This document shows, in pieces, positions 19,192-27,387 of a stretch of 62,546 bases of DNA. This DNA is from Muribaculaceae bacterium (lineage in GTDB: Bacteria; Bacteroidota; Bacteroidia; Bacteroidales; Muribaculaceae). A program made the position numbers and the translations under genes. Positions within the stretch are counted from its first letter, which is position 1. The number at the start of each line of letters is the position of its first letter. Where the stretch lies: assembly GCA_017624155.1 (NCBI GenBank), contig JAGANS010000001.1, positions 1 to 62,546 of the forward strand. Reading direction: 5' to 3'. The notes under the pieces were generated by a model, which worked only from the letters and a program-made list of their open reading frames with translations, was not told the DNA's origin and searched no databases.

Positions 19192-20075
19192 TTCCTCTCG
19201 TTTTTATAAAAATATTAAGAAGCGCCGCGCCGATAATGTGCGCCGGCGCTTTTTTGCTTTCAGGCTGCAACAAGGCAGGAACGGAAGCTACCGCTCCGGA
19301 TGCTGATGCTGTCGCTGTCGTGGGGCAGAATACACTTACGGTGTCGCAACTGAGCAAAGACATCCCTGCAGGACTGTCGACCGAGGATTCGCTGAGATAT
19401 GTGAAGGCTTATGTCAAGGAATGGGTAGAGTCGCGGCTTATCAGTGATATCGCAAGCCGAGATCTGGACATGGCTGAGATTGATCGTATAACCGAAGATT
19501 ATCGCCGTCGCCTCATCATGATGGAATATTGCAGACGGATGTTCAGAGCCCATACCGCCGAGATCCCCGACGATTCGTTGCGGTCATTTTATGAGAGTCA
19601 TAAAGATGAATTTGTGCTTGACCGTCCCATGGTGCGCGGCACCTATCTCAAGGTGCCCGATGATGTGACTAATTTGCGGGTGATGCGCAGGCTGTATCGC
19701 TCAGACAAGCCTGCTGATGCCGACCTGCTTGAGAAGGAGGTACTGGCCGGGGCCATACATTACGATTATTTCCGGGACAGATGGGTGGATTGGGAACAGA
19801 TCGAGACACGTATCCCCTACGACTTCGGTGAGAGGCCCTCGGCATGGCCGTCGCCACACAGACACCTTGATACATCAGCCGGAGGCTTCACGTATCTGCT
19901 GTATATCACCGACGTAATACCTGCCGGTTCGACAATGCCGTTCGAGGGCGCACGCGAAGAAATACTTATCCGGATGCTGAATGCCGAGCGACGGGCATTT
20001 GACGCACGTCTGCTGCAAGACCTGTGGGAGGCCTCGCTGCAGAACGGCGATCTGAAACTGAATATCGAAATGTGA
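19188..20075 (+). CDS. Lipoprotein partner of the PPIase, SurA-N-like without rotamase domain
   Basis: A 295-residue predicted lipoprotein; hydrophobic N-terminus with lipobox LLSGC at about 23-27. The segment VAVVGQNTLTVSQLSKDIP resembles the start of SurA/PpiC chaperone domains, followed by helical segments, but no second half of a parvulin domain can be found. It is translationally coupled to the upstream two-domain PPIase (ATGA at 19188-19191), so it probably acts with it in protein folding at the membrane. The assignment as an inactive PPIase-family member is inference. Confidence 0.75.
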   Translation: MIPLVFIKILRSAAPIMCAGAFLLSGCNKAGTEATAPDADAVAVVGQNTLTVSQLSKDIPAGLSTEDSLRYVKAYVKEWVESRLISDIASRDLDMAEIDRITEDYRRRLIMMEYCRRMFRAHTAEIPDDSLRSFYESHKDEFVLDRPMVRGTYLKVPDDVTNLRVMRRLYRSDKPADADLLEKEVLAGAIHYDYFRDRWVDWEQIETRIPYDFGERPSAWPSPHRHLDTSAGGFTYLLYITDVIPAGSTMPFEGAREEILIRMLNAERRAFDARLLQDLWEASLQNGDLKLNIEM

Positions 20076-20078
20076 TAA

Positions 20079-21371
20079 TCAGCAGCTGAAGAACTCGGTG
20101 AAGGCAGCAATCATGGCCTTGTGGTCGGCAAGCGAGGCTGTCTCGCGCACCGAATGCATGGCCCATATAGCGGCACCGACATCCACGCCACGCAGGGGAA
20201 TCTGCGATGTAAGAATGTTGCCGAGGGTAGAGCCGCCGGCGACATCGCTGTGATTAACGAAGTACTGGCACGGAACACCTGCCCGCTCGCACAGGCTGCG
20301 GAATACTGCTGCCGAGTCGGCATCGGTCATATATTTGCAGTTGGCGTTGATTTTTACGACCGGACCTCCGCCGAGGGTGGGGTGGTTGGTGGGGTCCTGT
20401 TTTTCTACATAGTTGGGGTGGACACCGTGGGCGTCGTCGGCTGAGATCATGAATGAAGAAGCTACAGCACGGATATAGTCCTCCTCGCCGCCGCCTTTGG
20501 AGGCCGATATGCGGCGCAGAATGTAGTCGAGCATTGGCGAAGCGGCACCCTGCTTTGTGCCCGACCCCGTCTCCTCGTTGTCGAAAATAGCCATCACACG
20601 GGTAGCCGCGCTGCTTTTCCCGCATGTATCGAGCAGCGCGTTGAGAGCGGCATGTGCCATCGACAGATCGTCGATACGGCCCGATGTTATGAACTCGCCG
20701 TTGAGTCCCACAACCGACGCCCGTGTGGTGTCGAACAAAGACAGATCGTAGTCGAGAATATCCTCTGTACCGACTCCGAGTTTTTCTGCCACGAGGCGCG
20801 TTACAAGCCCCTTTGCGTCATTCTTGTCTGCAACATGGCCAAGCACGGGAAGCATATCCTTCTGTTTCGACAGAGGATTGCCTTCGTTGACCGCGCGGTT
20901 GAAATGGATGGCAAGATGTGGTATGGTTAACAGATGGCGGTCAAACCTGATGAGCCTGTGTTCAGGCTCCAGGGGATTGTCAGAGCGTAGTATCACACGG
21001 CCGGCAATGGACAGCGGGCGGTCAAACCATGTATACAATATCGGGCCGCCGTATACCTCGGTGTTGAGTTTTACAATATTGCCGTCGGTAAGCATTTCGC
21101 AGTTGGGCTTGATGCGGAATCCGGGCGAGTCGCTGTGTGCCGAGATGATATTGAATGCAGCGGATGCATCGCCGGTGCCGACAGTGAAGGCGAAAATTGC
21201 CGAGTCGTTTTTGGTGACGTAGTAACGTCCGCCGGCAGCGAGGTTCCAGGCGTCACGCATGTCGAGCTGTTTAAAGCCGGCCGCATCGAGATGCCCGGCT
21301 ATTGTCTTGACAGCCCAGAAGTTGACCGGAGAGGCGTCAAGGAAAGCCGCGAGGTCTTTATAATCGTTCAT
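20079..21371 (-). CDS. M18 family aminopeptidase
   Basis: A 430-residue cytosolic dinuclear-zinc aminopeptidase that removes N-terminal, often acidic, residues. Metal and catalytic motifs are visible: SAHSDSPGFR (His/Asp), FDNEETGSGTKQGA (Glu-Glu pair), SADDAHGVHPNY and VNHSDVAGGSTLGN (terminal His). Start chosen at ATG 21371 (MNDYKDLAAF); an ATG 36 bases upstream would add residues not typical of the family and overlap the DUF5063 gene more deeply. Last gene of the gmk-nadD-DUF5063-M18 operon; its stop lies three bases from the convergent lipoprotein stop. Confidence 0.92.
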   Translation of the reverse strand: MNDYKDLAAFLDASPVNFWAVKTIAGHLDAAGFKQLDMRDAWNLAAGGRYYVTKNDSAIFAFTVGTGDASAAFNIISAHSDSPGFRIKPNCEMLTDGNIVKLNTEVYGGPILYTWFDRPLSIAGRVILRSDNPLEPEHRLIRFDRHLLTIPHLAIHFNRAVNEGNPLSKQKDMLPVLGHVADKNDAKGLVTRLVAEKLGVGTEDILDYDLSLFDTTRASVVGLNGEFITSGRIDDLSMAHAALNALLDTCGKSSAATRVMAIFDNEETGSGTKQGAASPMLDYILRRISASKGGGEEDYIRAVASSFMISADDAHGVHPNYVEKQDPTNHPTLGGGPVVKINANCKYMTDADSAAVFRSLCERAGVPCQYFVNHSDVAGGSTLGNILTSQIPLRGVDVGAAIWAMHSVRETASLADHKAMIAAFTEFFSC

Positions 21372-21858
21372 TGCTGAAATGTATTGAATTGAGTGGTCGT
21401 AGTACATTGCATAGAGTTGCGGCCCAGAACATGCCGAAATCCTCCTTTACAGCCACGAGAGCCGACTTCACTACGTCATCGGTGGCGTCGCGCACAGTCT
21501 CGAGATAGTTGTAGAACTCCTGAAAGAGGTCGGCCAGGCCCTCGGAGAGACTTGCGCCTATAGGAGAGTCGGAGTATTTCATGTCTTCCTCAAAAACCTC
21601 GAGATAGGTGTCGTTCTCGCCGAGAAGAGCCTGCAGCGAAGTGCGCAGCGAGTCGTAAGTATCTTCGTCGAGACGCTGTTCGATATATCCGTCATCGAGG
21701 GCGCCTTCGTCGGCAAGATCGAAAGCCGAAATGTAGATACGAGGCAGAAGCCGCAGCATATTGGCGACGAAGTCGGGCTGCTCGGTAGCGGCGGCATGCT
21801 CGATGGCTGCGCAATACTCATTGCACAGAGCTGTAAATGCCAGGGCGTTATTTGTCAT
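21358..21858 (-). CDS. DUF5063 domain protein
   Basis: A 166-residue all-helical cytoplasmic protein of the Bacteroidales DUF5063 family: EYCAAIEHA at the start, LLPRIYISAFDL, and the acidic LQALLGENDTYLEVFEEDM segment, ending with FGMFWAATLCNVLRPLN. Function unknown. It overlaps nadD upstream by four bases and the peptidase downstream by 14, so it is firmly within this operon. Confidence 0.85.
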   Translation of the reverse strand: MTNNALAFTALCNEYCAAIEHAAATEQPDFVANMLRLLPRIYISAFDLADEGALDDGYIEQRLDEDTYDSLRTSLQALLGENDTYLEVFEEDMKYSDSPIGASLSEGLADLFQEFYNYLETVRDATDDVVKSALVAVKEDFGMFWAATLCNVLRPLNSIHFSNERL

Positions 21859-22469
21859 TTCTGATATAATTTATGATCTATAATGTATTTGTAGACTCCC
21901 TGAGGCAGGAAATATTCCATGTCGCGGCCTTTTGCGATTGCGGCACGGATAAAAGTGCTGGATATGTTTACGGTAGGTGCATCCACTACCTCCATGCCGT
22001 CGACATGCGTTCCGCTTATAGGATAACCGGGCCGCGGATAAACGATTACGCCATAGTCATCGAGGATGCGCTGGCTGTCGCGCCACTTGTCAAATATGGC
22101 CCAGTTGTCCGAGCCGATGATAAGTTTGAAGCGCTTGCCGGGGTATCGCGAGGCAAGAAGGTCAAGCGTATCTATTGAGTAGGATGGCACAGGCATCGTA
22201 AGCTCTATGTCGCATACATCGAGATTGCGTGCGCCTTTCAATGCTATGTTGAGCATAGTGAGTCGTTTGATATCGGGAAGCAGTTCGCCCGGATTCCTTT
22301 TCAGCGGGTTGCGCGGCGACAAGGTAAGCCATACCCGGTCGACATAGCCCCACTGGACCATATATGAGGCGAGCATCATATGACCGATATGCACCGGATT
22401 GAACGAGCCGCCCAGTATACCTATTATTTGGGTGGTTTTGCTGCCGATGATGATGTCGCTTTCGCTCAT
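21855..22469 (-). CDS. nadD: Nicotinate-nucleotide adenylyltransferase
   Basis: A 204-residue nucleotidyltransferase making deamido-NAD from nicotinate mononucleotide and ATP. The (H/T)xGH motif is in GGSFNPVHIGHMMLA (residues 20-34), and the ISSTFIR motif near 175 binds the second nucleotide. Length and motifs fit NadD. Overlaps gmk by four bases (ATGA) and DUF5063 by four. Confidence 0.95.
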   Translation of the reverse strand: MSESDIIIGSKTTQIIGILGGSFNPVHIGHMMLASYMVQWGYVDRVWLTLSPRNPLKRNPGELLPDIKRLTMLNIALKGARNLDVCDIELTMPVPSYSIDTLDLLASRYPGKRFKLIIGSDNWAIFDKWRDSQRILDDYGVIVYPRPGYPISGTHVDGMEVVDAPTVNISSTFIRAAIAKGRDMEYFLPQGVYKYIIDHKLYQK

Positions 22470-23035
22470 TGCAGGAAGTCCTTTATTGCTGTGGTGGTTT
22501 CGCTGACTGCGGTATCGAGTACGTCGTTCACAATCTGTATGTCAAAATCCGGTGCAAGAGAAATTTCATACTCGGCACGGTCGATGCGGGTGTCGATGAC
22601 CTCGGGCGAGTCGGTGCCGCGGCCTTCAAGCCGGTGGCGCAGCTCGCCGATGCTTGGCGGCATTATGAAAATTGTGCGGGCTGTGTTGCCATAGATTTTT
22701 TTGACATTAAGAGCTCCCCTGACATCAATGTCAAGGATTACATTATGTCCCGAATTTATAATCCTGTCGACTTCGCTGCGCAGAGTGCCATAATATCGGC
22801 CCGGATATACCTCTTCCCACTCAATGAATTCACCGGCTGCTACGGCATCACGAAATTTCTCGGTAGACAGGAAGTGGTAGTGTACGCCATCTTCTTCTCC
22901 CTGGCGTGGCGCTCTGTTGGTGGCTGATACAGAGAATGACAGGTCGAAAGACTCCTTATCGAGTATAGAATTTATTATCGTAGATTTTCCGCAACCCGAC
23001 GGCGCTGAAATCACAATGATTTTGCCTTTTGACAT
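22466..23035 (-). CDS. gmk: Guanylate kinase
   Basis: A 189-residue kinase phosphorylating GMP to GDP. P-loop SAPSGCGKSTI at residues 10-20; the GMP-binding segment RAPRQGEEDGVHYHFLS and EEVYPGRYYGTL are intact. First gene of a four-gene minus operon. The likely promoter is a -7 variant TAAATTCG (23073-23066) with TTTG 19 bases upstream. Confidence 0.96.
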   Translation of the reverse strand: MSKGKIIVISAPSGCGKSTIINSILDKESFDLSFSVSATNRAPRQGEEDGVHYHFLSTEKFRDAVAAGEFIEWEEVYPGRYYGTLRSEVDRIINSGHNVILDIDVRGALNVKKIYGNTARTIFIMPPSIGELRHRLEGRGTDSPEVIDTRIDRAEYEISLAPDFDIQIVNDVLDTAVSETTTAIKDFLQ

Positions 23036-23065
23036 TTTATAATGTGTTTTATTTTATCGAATGTG

Positions 23066-23096
23066 CGAATTTACTAAAAATTGGCGGCTTTGCAAA
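23066..23096 (-). promoter_or_regulatory. Promoter for gmk-nadD-DUF5063-M18
   Basis: On the minus strand TTTG (23096-23093), 19 bases, then TAAATTCG (23073-23066), a one-base variant of TAnnTTTG. The ATG is 31 bases beyond the box. Confidence 0.55.
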
Positions 23097-23146
23097 GAAT
23101 CCGCTCTAAAAATGGTGAAAAGCCTTCGGGTGTCGCGGATTCTTTG

Positions 23147-23154
23147 TATCTTTG
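23147..23154 (+). promoter_or_regulatory. Promoter -7 box for the phosphodiester glycosidase gene
   Basis: TATCTTTG, 24 bases upstream of ATG 23179. Upstream ATG-like codons near 23152 fall inside this box, which supports the downstream start. Confidence 0.6.
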
Positions 23155-23178
23155 TATCCACATTCAATCTTATACATT

Positions 23179-24006
23179 ATGTTCAGGTCGTTTTTTGCTG
23201 CTATCAGCTTGTTTATTTGTTATGTTATGTCGGCGCAGACAACCGCCGACTCGCTCGCTATTGTCAATATGCGCTGGGTCACCGATACAGTCGCTCCGGG
23301 TGTTGTGCTAAAAATCGGTAGTTTCGGGGAACTTTACGGTGCTCCGCAGAATGTAGTGTGCATAGAGGTCGATCCAAAACAACATCGCCTCGGAATAGGC
23401 GTTAACTCACCGGTTGATTATACAAATACTTCGGCAAAAAAAACGGGAGCGCTTGCTGCTGTAAACGGCTCCTTTTTCGATATGCGTCGTGGCAATTCGG
23501 TATGTTATCTGAAGAAAGGCGCAGAGGTTTGTGATACGACACGCGGATCTGACTCGAAACTCAATGGAGCCGTCATTACCGATAACGGATCCGTGTCGCT
23601 TCAGAGATGGAATCGCTCCGATGAAAAAAACTATGCGGCCTCTCATCCGTCGGAAGATGTGCTTGTTTCAGGGCCGATGCTTATGGAAAACGGTGCTATG
23701 AGCGATATTCCGGACCGCGACAAATCGTTCTCCACCACTCATCATCCGCGCACAGGCATGGCAGTACGTGCCGACGGCACGGTACTCCTTGTTACAGCCG
23801 ACGGCCGGCAGCCGGGTGTTGCCGAAGGAATGTCGCTCGACAGCTTTGCCCATCTTTTTAAATGTCTCGGAGCCGTCGATGCTCTGAATCTCGACGGCGG
23901 TGGTTCCACGACCGCATGGGTGTCGCACCTGCCTTACGGAGGCGTAGTCAACAAACCCTCGGGCAAGCGTCTGCGCAGGGTGGCAAATATCGTTTATGTG
24001 TATTAA
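23179..24006 (+). CDS. Exported phosphodiester glycosidase family protein (NAGPA domain)
   Basis: A 275-residue protein with signal peptide MFRSFFAAISLFICYVMSAQ. The NAGPA/DUF2233 domain is complete: AAVNGSFFDMRRGN, VSGPMLMENG, HHPRTGMAVRADGTVLLVTADGR and the signature ALNLDGGGSTTAW (about 240-252). Family members hydrolyse N-acetylglucosamine-1-phosphodiester type bonds, and several act on cell-wall or exopolysaccharide linkages. The substrate here is unknown. The gene appears monocistronic; dusB has its own promoter. Confidence 0.88.
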   Translation: MFRSFFAAISLFICYVMSAQTTADSLAIVNMRWVTDTVAPGVVLKIGSFGELYGAPQNVVCIEVDPKQHRLGIGVNSPVDYTNTSAKKTGALAAVNGSFFDMRRGNSVCYLKKGAEVCDTTRGSDSKLNGAVITDNGSVSLQRWNRSDEKNYAASHPSEDVLVSGPMLMENGAMSDIPDRDKSFSTTHHPRTGMAVRADGTVLLVTADGRQPGVAEGMSLDSFAHLFKCLGAVDALNLDGGGSTTAWVSHLPYGGVVNKPSGKRLRRVANIVYVY

Positions 24007-24085
24007 GACGTTTTATATGTCTTTTATAGGCAAAAGTGGCCAATATTGTGTCTGAAAAGATATATATCGGTTCGTGGAATTGTCG

Positions 24086-24093
24086 TAAATTTG
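24086..24093 (+). promoter_or_regulatory. Promoter -7 box for dusB
   Basis: TAAATTTG, 16 bases upstream of the dusB ATG at 24110; leader predicted at about 10-13 bases. Confidence 0.6.
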
Positions 24094-24109
24094 CACAAAA
24101 TTACAAATA

Positions 24110-25105
24110 ATGAGAATAGGAAATATCGACTTGGGGGAGAAGCCCGTTATGCTTGCTCCTATGGAAGACGTTACTGACGCTTCCTTCCGCCTGATCTGTA
24201 AAGAGATGGGCGCCGATATGACTTACTCTGAATTTGTGAGTGCCGATGCGCTGATTCGCAATATCCAGGCAACGACCCGTAAGTTGCACATTTCTCCCGG
24301 CGAGCGGCCTACGGCAATACAGATTTATGGCCGTGAGGTAGAACCGATGGTTGAAGCTGCCAGATTGGTCGAGGCTGCCGCGCCCGATATTCTTGACATC
24401 AATTTCGGCTGTCCTGTGAAGAAAGTCGCCGGAAAGGGCGCCGGAGCCGGTTTGCTGCGTGATATACCTAAGATGCGTGAGATTACCCGGGCCGTAGTCA
24501 ATGCTGTAAAGATTCCTGTCACGGTGAAGACAAGGCTTGGATGGGATCATGATTCGCGTATAATTGTAGATCTTGCCGAACAACTGCAGGATTGCGGCAT
24601 TCAGGCAATCACTGTACATGGCCGTACACGCGCGCAACTGTATTCGGGCGAGGCCGACTGGGATATGATAGCGCGTGTCAAAGCTAATCCCCGACTGCAT
24701 ATCCCCGTTATTGGCAATGGCGATATTACATCTGGCGAACGGCTTGTGGAAGCATTTGAGCGCTCGGGCGTCGACGGCATTATGGTTGGCCGTGCTTCGA
24801 TAGGCGCGCCATGGATTTTCCGCGAACTTAAAAATTCTGTATCACCCGGTTACGGTCCTGAGCTCAGCGATGCAGAAAAGTTCGGACTAATTCGCCGGCA
24901 GATCCGCGAGAGTGTCGACCGTATAGATGAATATCGCGGTATACTGCATATCCGCCGACATCTGGCCGCATCGCCGTTGTTCAAAGGTATTCCTGATTTC
25001 AGAGCTACTCGCATAGCCATGCTTCAGGCATCCACCCTGACGGAACTTGAAGCAATTCTGACGCATATTGAAAACGATATCTACCCCTCTGTTGTTAAAA
25101 AATAA
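24110..25105 (+). CDS. dusB: tRNA-dihydrouridine synthase, DusB type
   Basis: A 331-residue FMN-dependent TIM-barrel enzyme that reduces uridine to dihydrouridine in tRNA. Motifs: MLAPMEDVTDASFR at the start, DINFGCPVKK with the catalytic Cys (about residue 102), GAGAGLLRD, TVHGRTRAQLYSG and the FMN phosphate-binding NGDI and GIMVGRASIGAPWIF. It begins a plus-strand group with the head-GIN protein (11 bases downstream) and a flippase. Confidence 0.93.
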   Translation: MRIGNIDLGEKPVMLAPMEDVTDASFRLICKEMGADMTYSEFVSADALIRNIQATTRKLHISPGERPTAIQIYGREVEPMVEAARLVEAAAPDILDINFGCPVKKVAGKGAGAGLLRDIPKMREITRAVVNAVKIPVTVKTRLGWDHDSRIIVDLAEQLQDCGIQAITVHGRTRAQLYSGEADWDMIARVKANPRLHIPVIGNGDITSGERLVEAFERSGVDGIMVGRASIGAPWIFRELKNSVSPGYGPELSDAEKFGLIRRQIRESVDRIDEYRGILHIRRHLAASPLFKGIPDFRATRIAMLQASTLTELEAILTHIENDIYPSVVKK

Positions 25106-25116
25106 ATACCTGTTTT

Positions 25117-25857
25117 ATGGGAAAATACATATATTGCTTTGTATGCATGCTTGGTATCGCTCTCTGCCTATCGGCTGAGGAACCGGCAGATTACAAACTC
25201 GAAGTAATGGATTTCACTGAGCTGAAGGTGACGGATAACATCAATGTTGATTATCATTGTTCGGCCGATTCGGCCGGCTGGGCTTATTTCACCTGTGATC
25301 CCTCTATATCGTCGATGTTGCTGTTCTCCAACAACAAGTCGTGCCTTCATATCCAGACTGCAACAGACGGCGCGATTGTGACGGGACTTCCTACGATACA
25401 TGTATATTCGAGCTCGCTCGCCAAGGCCGAAAATGCGTCCGATTCCACGATGCGTATATTGTCGGATGTTCCGGTAAAGAGTTTCAGCGGCAAGGTCATA
25501 GGTAATGGCACATTGATAGTCAATAATGTCGAGGCTTCCGTATTCGAGGCTTCGATAGCAACCGGTAAGGGGCATATAGTATTGAACAACTGTAAGTCGC
25601 AGCGCGCCAAGCTGTCGAATGTAGGCACAGGTCCTATCGAAGCCGGCGGCCTTGTATCCAAAGATGTAAAAGCAATACTTTTCGGCACCGGTGATGTCGA
25701 TTGCACCGTGAACGGCACATTATCGGTATACGGCGCGGGCAGTGGCAAGGTATATTACGGCGGCAATCCCGAAAAGGTGAGCAACCGTTCTCTCGGCGTA
25801 AAGGCATTCCCGGTAGGGGACGCCAAGGCTGACGATACCGAGGATAAGAAGAAGTAA
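25117..25857 (+). CDS. Exported head-GIN/DUF2807 domain protein
   Basis: A 246-residue secreted protein with a signal peptide ending near LCLSAEE. The body is a repetitive beta-helix of the DUF2807 (GIN, putative auto-transporter adhesin) type: FTELKVTDNINVDYH at the start, then GNGTLIVNNVEA, GKGHIVLNNCKSQRAKLSNVGTG and LFGTGDVDCTVNGTLSVYGAG rungs. Members sit in the periplasm or outer membrane and their function is unclear. The C-terminus is charged (DDTEDKKK). Six bases separate it from the flippase start. Confidence 0.82.
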   Translation: MGKYIYCFVCMLGIALCLSAEEPADYKLEVMDFTELKVTDNINVDYHCSADSAGWAYFTCDPSISSMLLFSNNKSCLHIQTATDGAIVTGLPTIHVYSSSLAKAENASDSTMRILSDVPVKSFSGKVIGNGTLIVNNVEASVFEASIATGKGHIVLNNCKSQRAKLSNVGTGPIEAGGLVSKDVKAILFGTGDVDCTVNGTLSVYGAGSGKVYYGGNPEKVSNRSLGVKAFPVGDAKADDTEDKKK

Positions 25858-25863
25858 TCTGCC

Positions 25864-27357
25864 GTGGCCGAGGCATCGCTGAAGACGCGCACGGCGCGCA
25901 CACTGAAATGGAATGTCATAGACCGCCTGTCGTCGCAGGTACTCTATGCCGTGACCGGAGTTGTGCTCGCCAACTTGTTGTCGCCCGATGATTTCGGTCT
26001 TGTCGGTGCCATAATGATATTTCAGGCCTTTGCCTCTTTGTTTGTGGACAGTGGCTTTTCGTATGCCCTGATTCAGCGTAAACAGCCCACCGAAACGGAT
26101 TACAGTACGGTATTGTGGTTCAATCTCGGCATATCGACGGCTCTGTATGTAATATTATACTTCTGCGCTCCGTTCATAGCCGATATATTCCAGCACGATG
26201 CGCGCCTCGTGCCGCTGTCGCGTGTGATGTTCCTGTCATTCATCCTCAATGCATCGGCAATAGTACAGACCAACCGACTGATGAAGCGGATGGATGTTAA
26301 GATGGTGGCGGTGAGCAATACTGTCGGACTGATAGCCGCGGCTATAATAGGTATATGGCTGGCTTTGGCCGGTTATGGAGCCTGGGCGATAGTATGGCAA
26401 ACTCTCACTCTCGCCGCTGTGAAAAGTGCCACTCTGTGGCTCACGCAACGCTGGCTGCCACAGTTCACATTCTCGTGGAGCGCGTTGCGCAGCTACTTCG
26501 GCATAGGCTCGCGTATGATGCTAACATCGTTTCTAAACACTTTGTTCCTGAACATATACGGCTTTTTCATAGGTCATCGTGCCGGAATGTCGCAACTCGG
26601 TTATTATCATCAGAGTGACAAATGGAGTAAGATGGGTATTATGTCTATATCACAGGTGCTCACCTCCTCGTTTCTGCCGGCATTGTCGGCTGTGCAGGAT
26701 GATGATGAGCGCTTCCTGCGCGCATGTTCCAAGATGAACCGATTCACGGCGTATCTTCTGTTCCCGGCCATGCTCGGGCTTATGATAACGGCCACGCCTC
26801 TCTTCCATACACTCTTCGGTGACAAATGGGATGCATCTATACCGCTGTTCCAACTTTTGCTGCTAAGGGGAATTTTCACAGTGCTTAACGGGTTGTATGG
26901 CAACTTCCTTCTGGCAAAAGCGCATGCCCGTACAATCATGTGGATGGAAGTCCTCCGCGACGGAGTTGCTCTCATAGCATTGCTGGCCACATTGCCATGG
27001 ATCAGCGCCGAGCGCCCCGGACATCCGGTGTGGGGCCTTGAACTGCTGCTGTGGGGACAGGTAGGTGCTGCTGCTATTGCATGGGTCGCAACACTGATAT
27101 ATGCAGTAAGACTTATCGGTACAACAATCTGGAATTTTATACGCGATCTGCTGCCGTATCTGACACTATCTCTGGTTGCAGTCGCATTTGCGGCTATAAT
27201 GCCGATGGTGAGTGGACACGCCGTGGTTGTGCTTATATTCCAGATAGTGCTCGGTGCCGGTATTTATCTTGGCGGCAATCATTTGGCCGGATCTAAGATT
27301 CAGGCTGATATGGTAGCCTATTTCATTCATAAGGATAAGAAAGCCGGCCTCGTATGA
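25864..27357 (+). CDS. Polysaccharide flippase (WzxC-like, MATE/MVF fold)
   Basis: A 497-residue inner-membrane protein with about 12-14 hydrophobic segments. The N-terminus KTRTARTLKWNVIDRLSSQ and VLANLLSPDDFGLVG match the polysaccharide transporter family 2 (WzxC/colanic-acid type), which flips lipid-linked oligosaccharides. Start is GTG 25864, six bases after the previous stop; no good ATG alternative keeps the conserved N-terminus. No glycosyltransferase cluster is adjacent, so the cargo is unknown. Its stop lies within the hairpin shared with convergent lpd. Confidence 0.88.
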   Translation: MAEASLKTRTARTLKWNVIDRLSSQVLYAVTGVVLANLLSPDDFGLVGAIMIFQAFASLFVDSGFSYALIQRKQPTETDYSTVLWFNLGISTALYVILYFCAPFIADIFQHDARLVPLSRVMFLSFILNASAIVQTNRLMKRMDVKMVAVSNTVGLIAAAIIGIWLALAGYGAWAIVWQTLTLAAVKSATLWLTQRWLPQFTFSWSALRSYFGIGSRMMLTSFLNTLFLNIYGFFIGHRAGMSQLGYYHQSDKWSKMGIMSISQVLTSSFLPALSAVQDDDERFLRACSKMNRFTAYLLFPAMLGLMITATPLFHTLFGDKWDASIPLFQLLLLRGIFTVLNGLYGNFLLAKAHARTIMWMEVLRDGVALIALLATLPWISAERPGHPVWGLELLLWGQVGAAAIAWVATLIYAVRLIGTTIWNFIRDLLPYLTLSLVAVAFAAIMPMVSGHAVVVLIFQIVLGAGIYLGGNHLAGSKIQADMVAYFIHKDKKAGLV

Positions 27358-27369
27358 ACAGGGCCGGCT
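27342..27369. terminator. Bidirectional hairpin between the flippase and lpd genes
   Basis: AGCCGGCC (27342-27349) pairs with GGCCGGCT (27362-27369). The loop contains the flippase stop codon. On the minus strand it is followed by TTTCTT, so it can serve the end of the glycine cleavage operon as well. Confidence 0.55.
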
Positions 27370-27387
27370 ATTCGGTAGAAAATCCCC

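Noticed and set aside
25864-25866. GTG start of the flippase as a possible wrong call
   Set aside because: Conserved N-terminal residues begin right after it and no ATG upstream or just downstream keeps them, so the GTG is retained.
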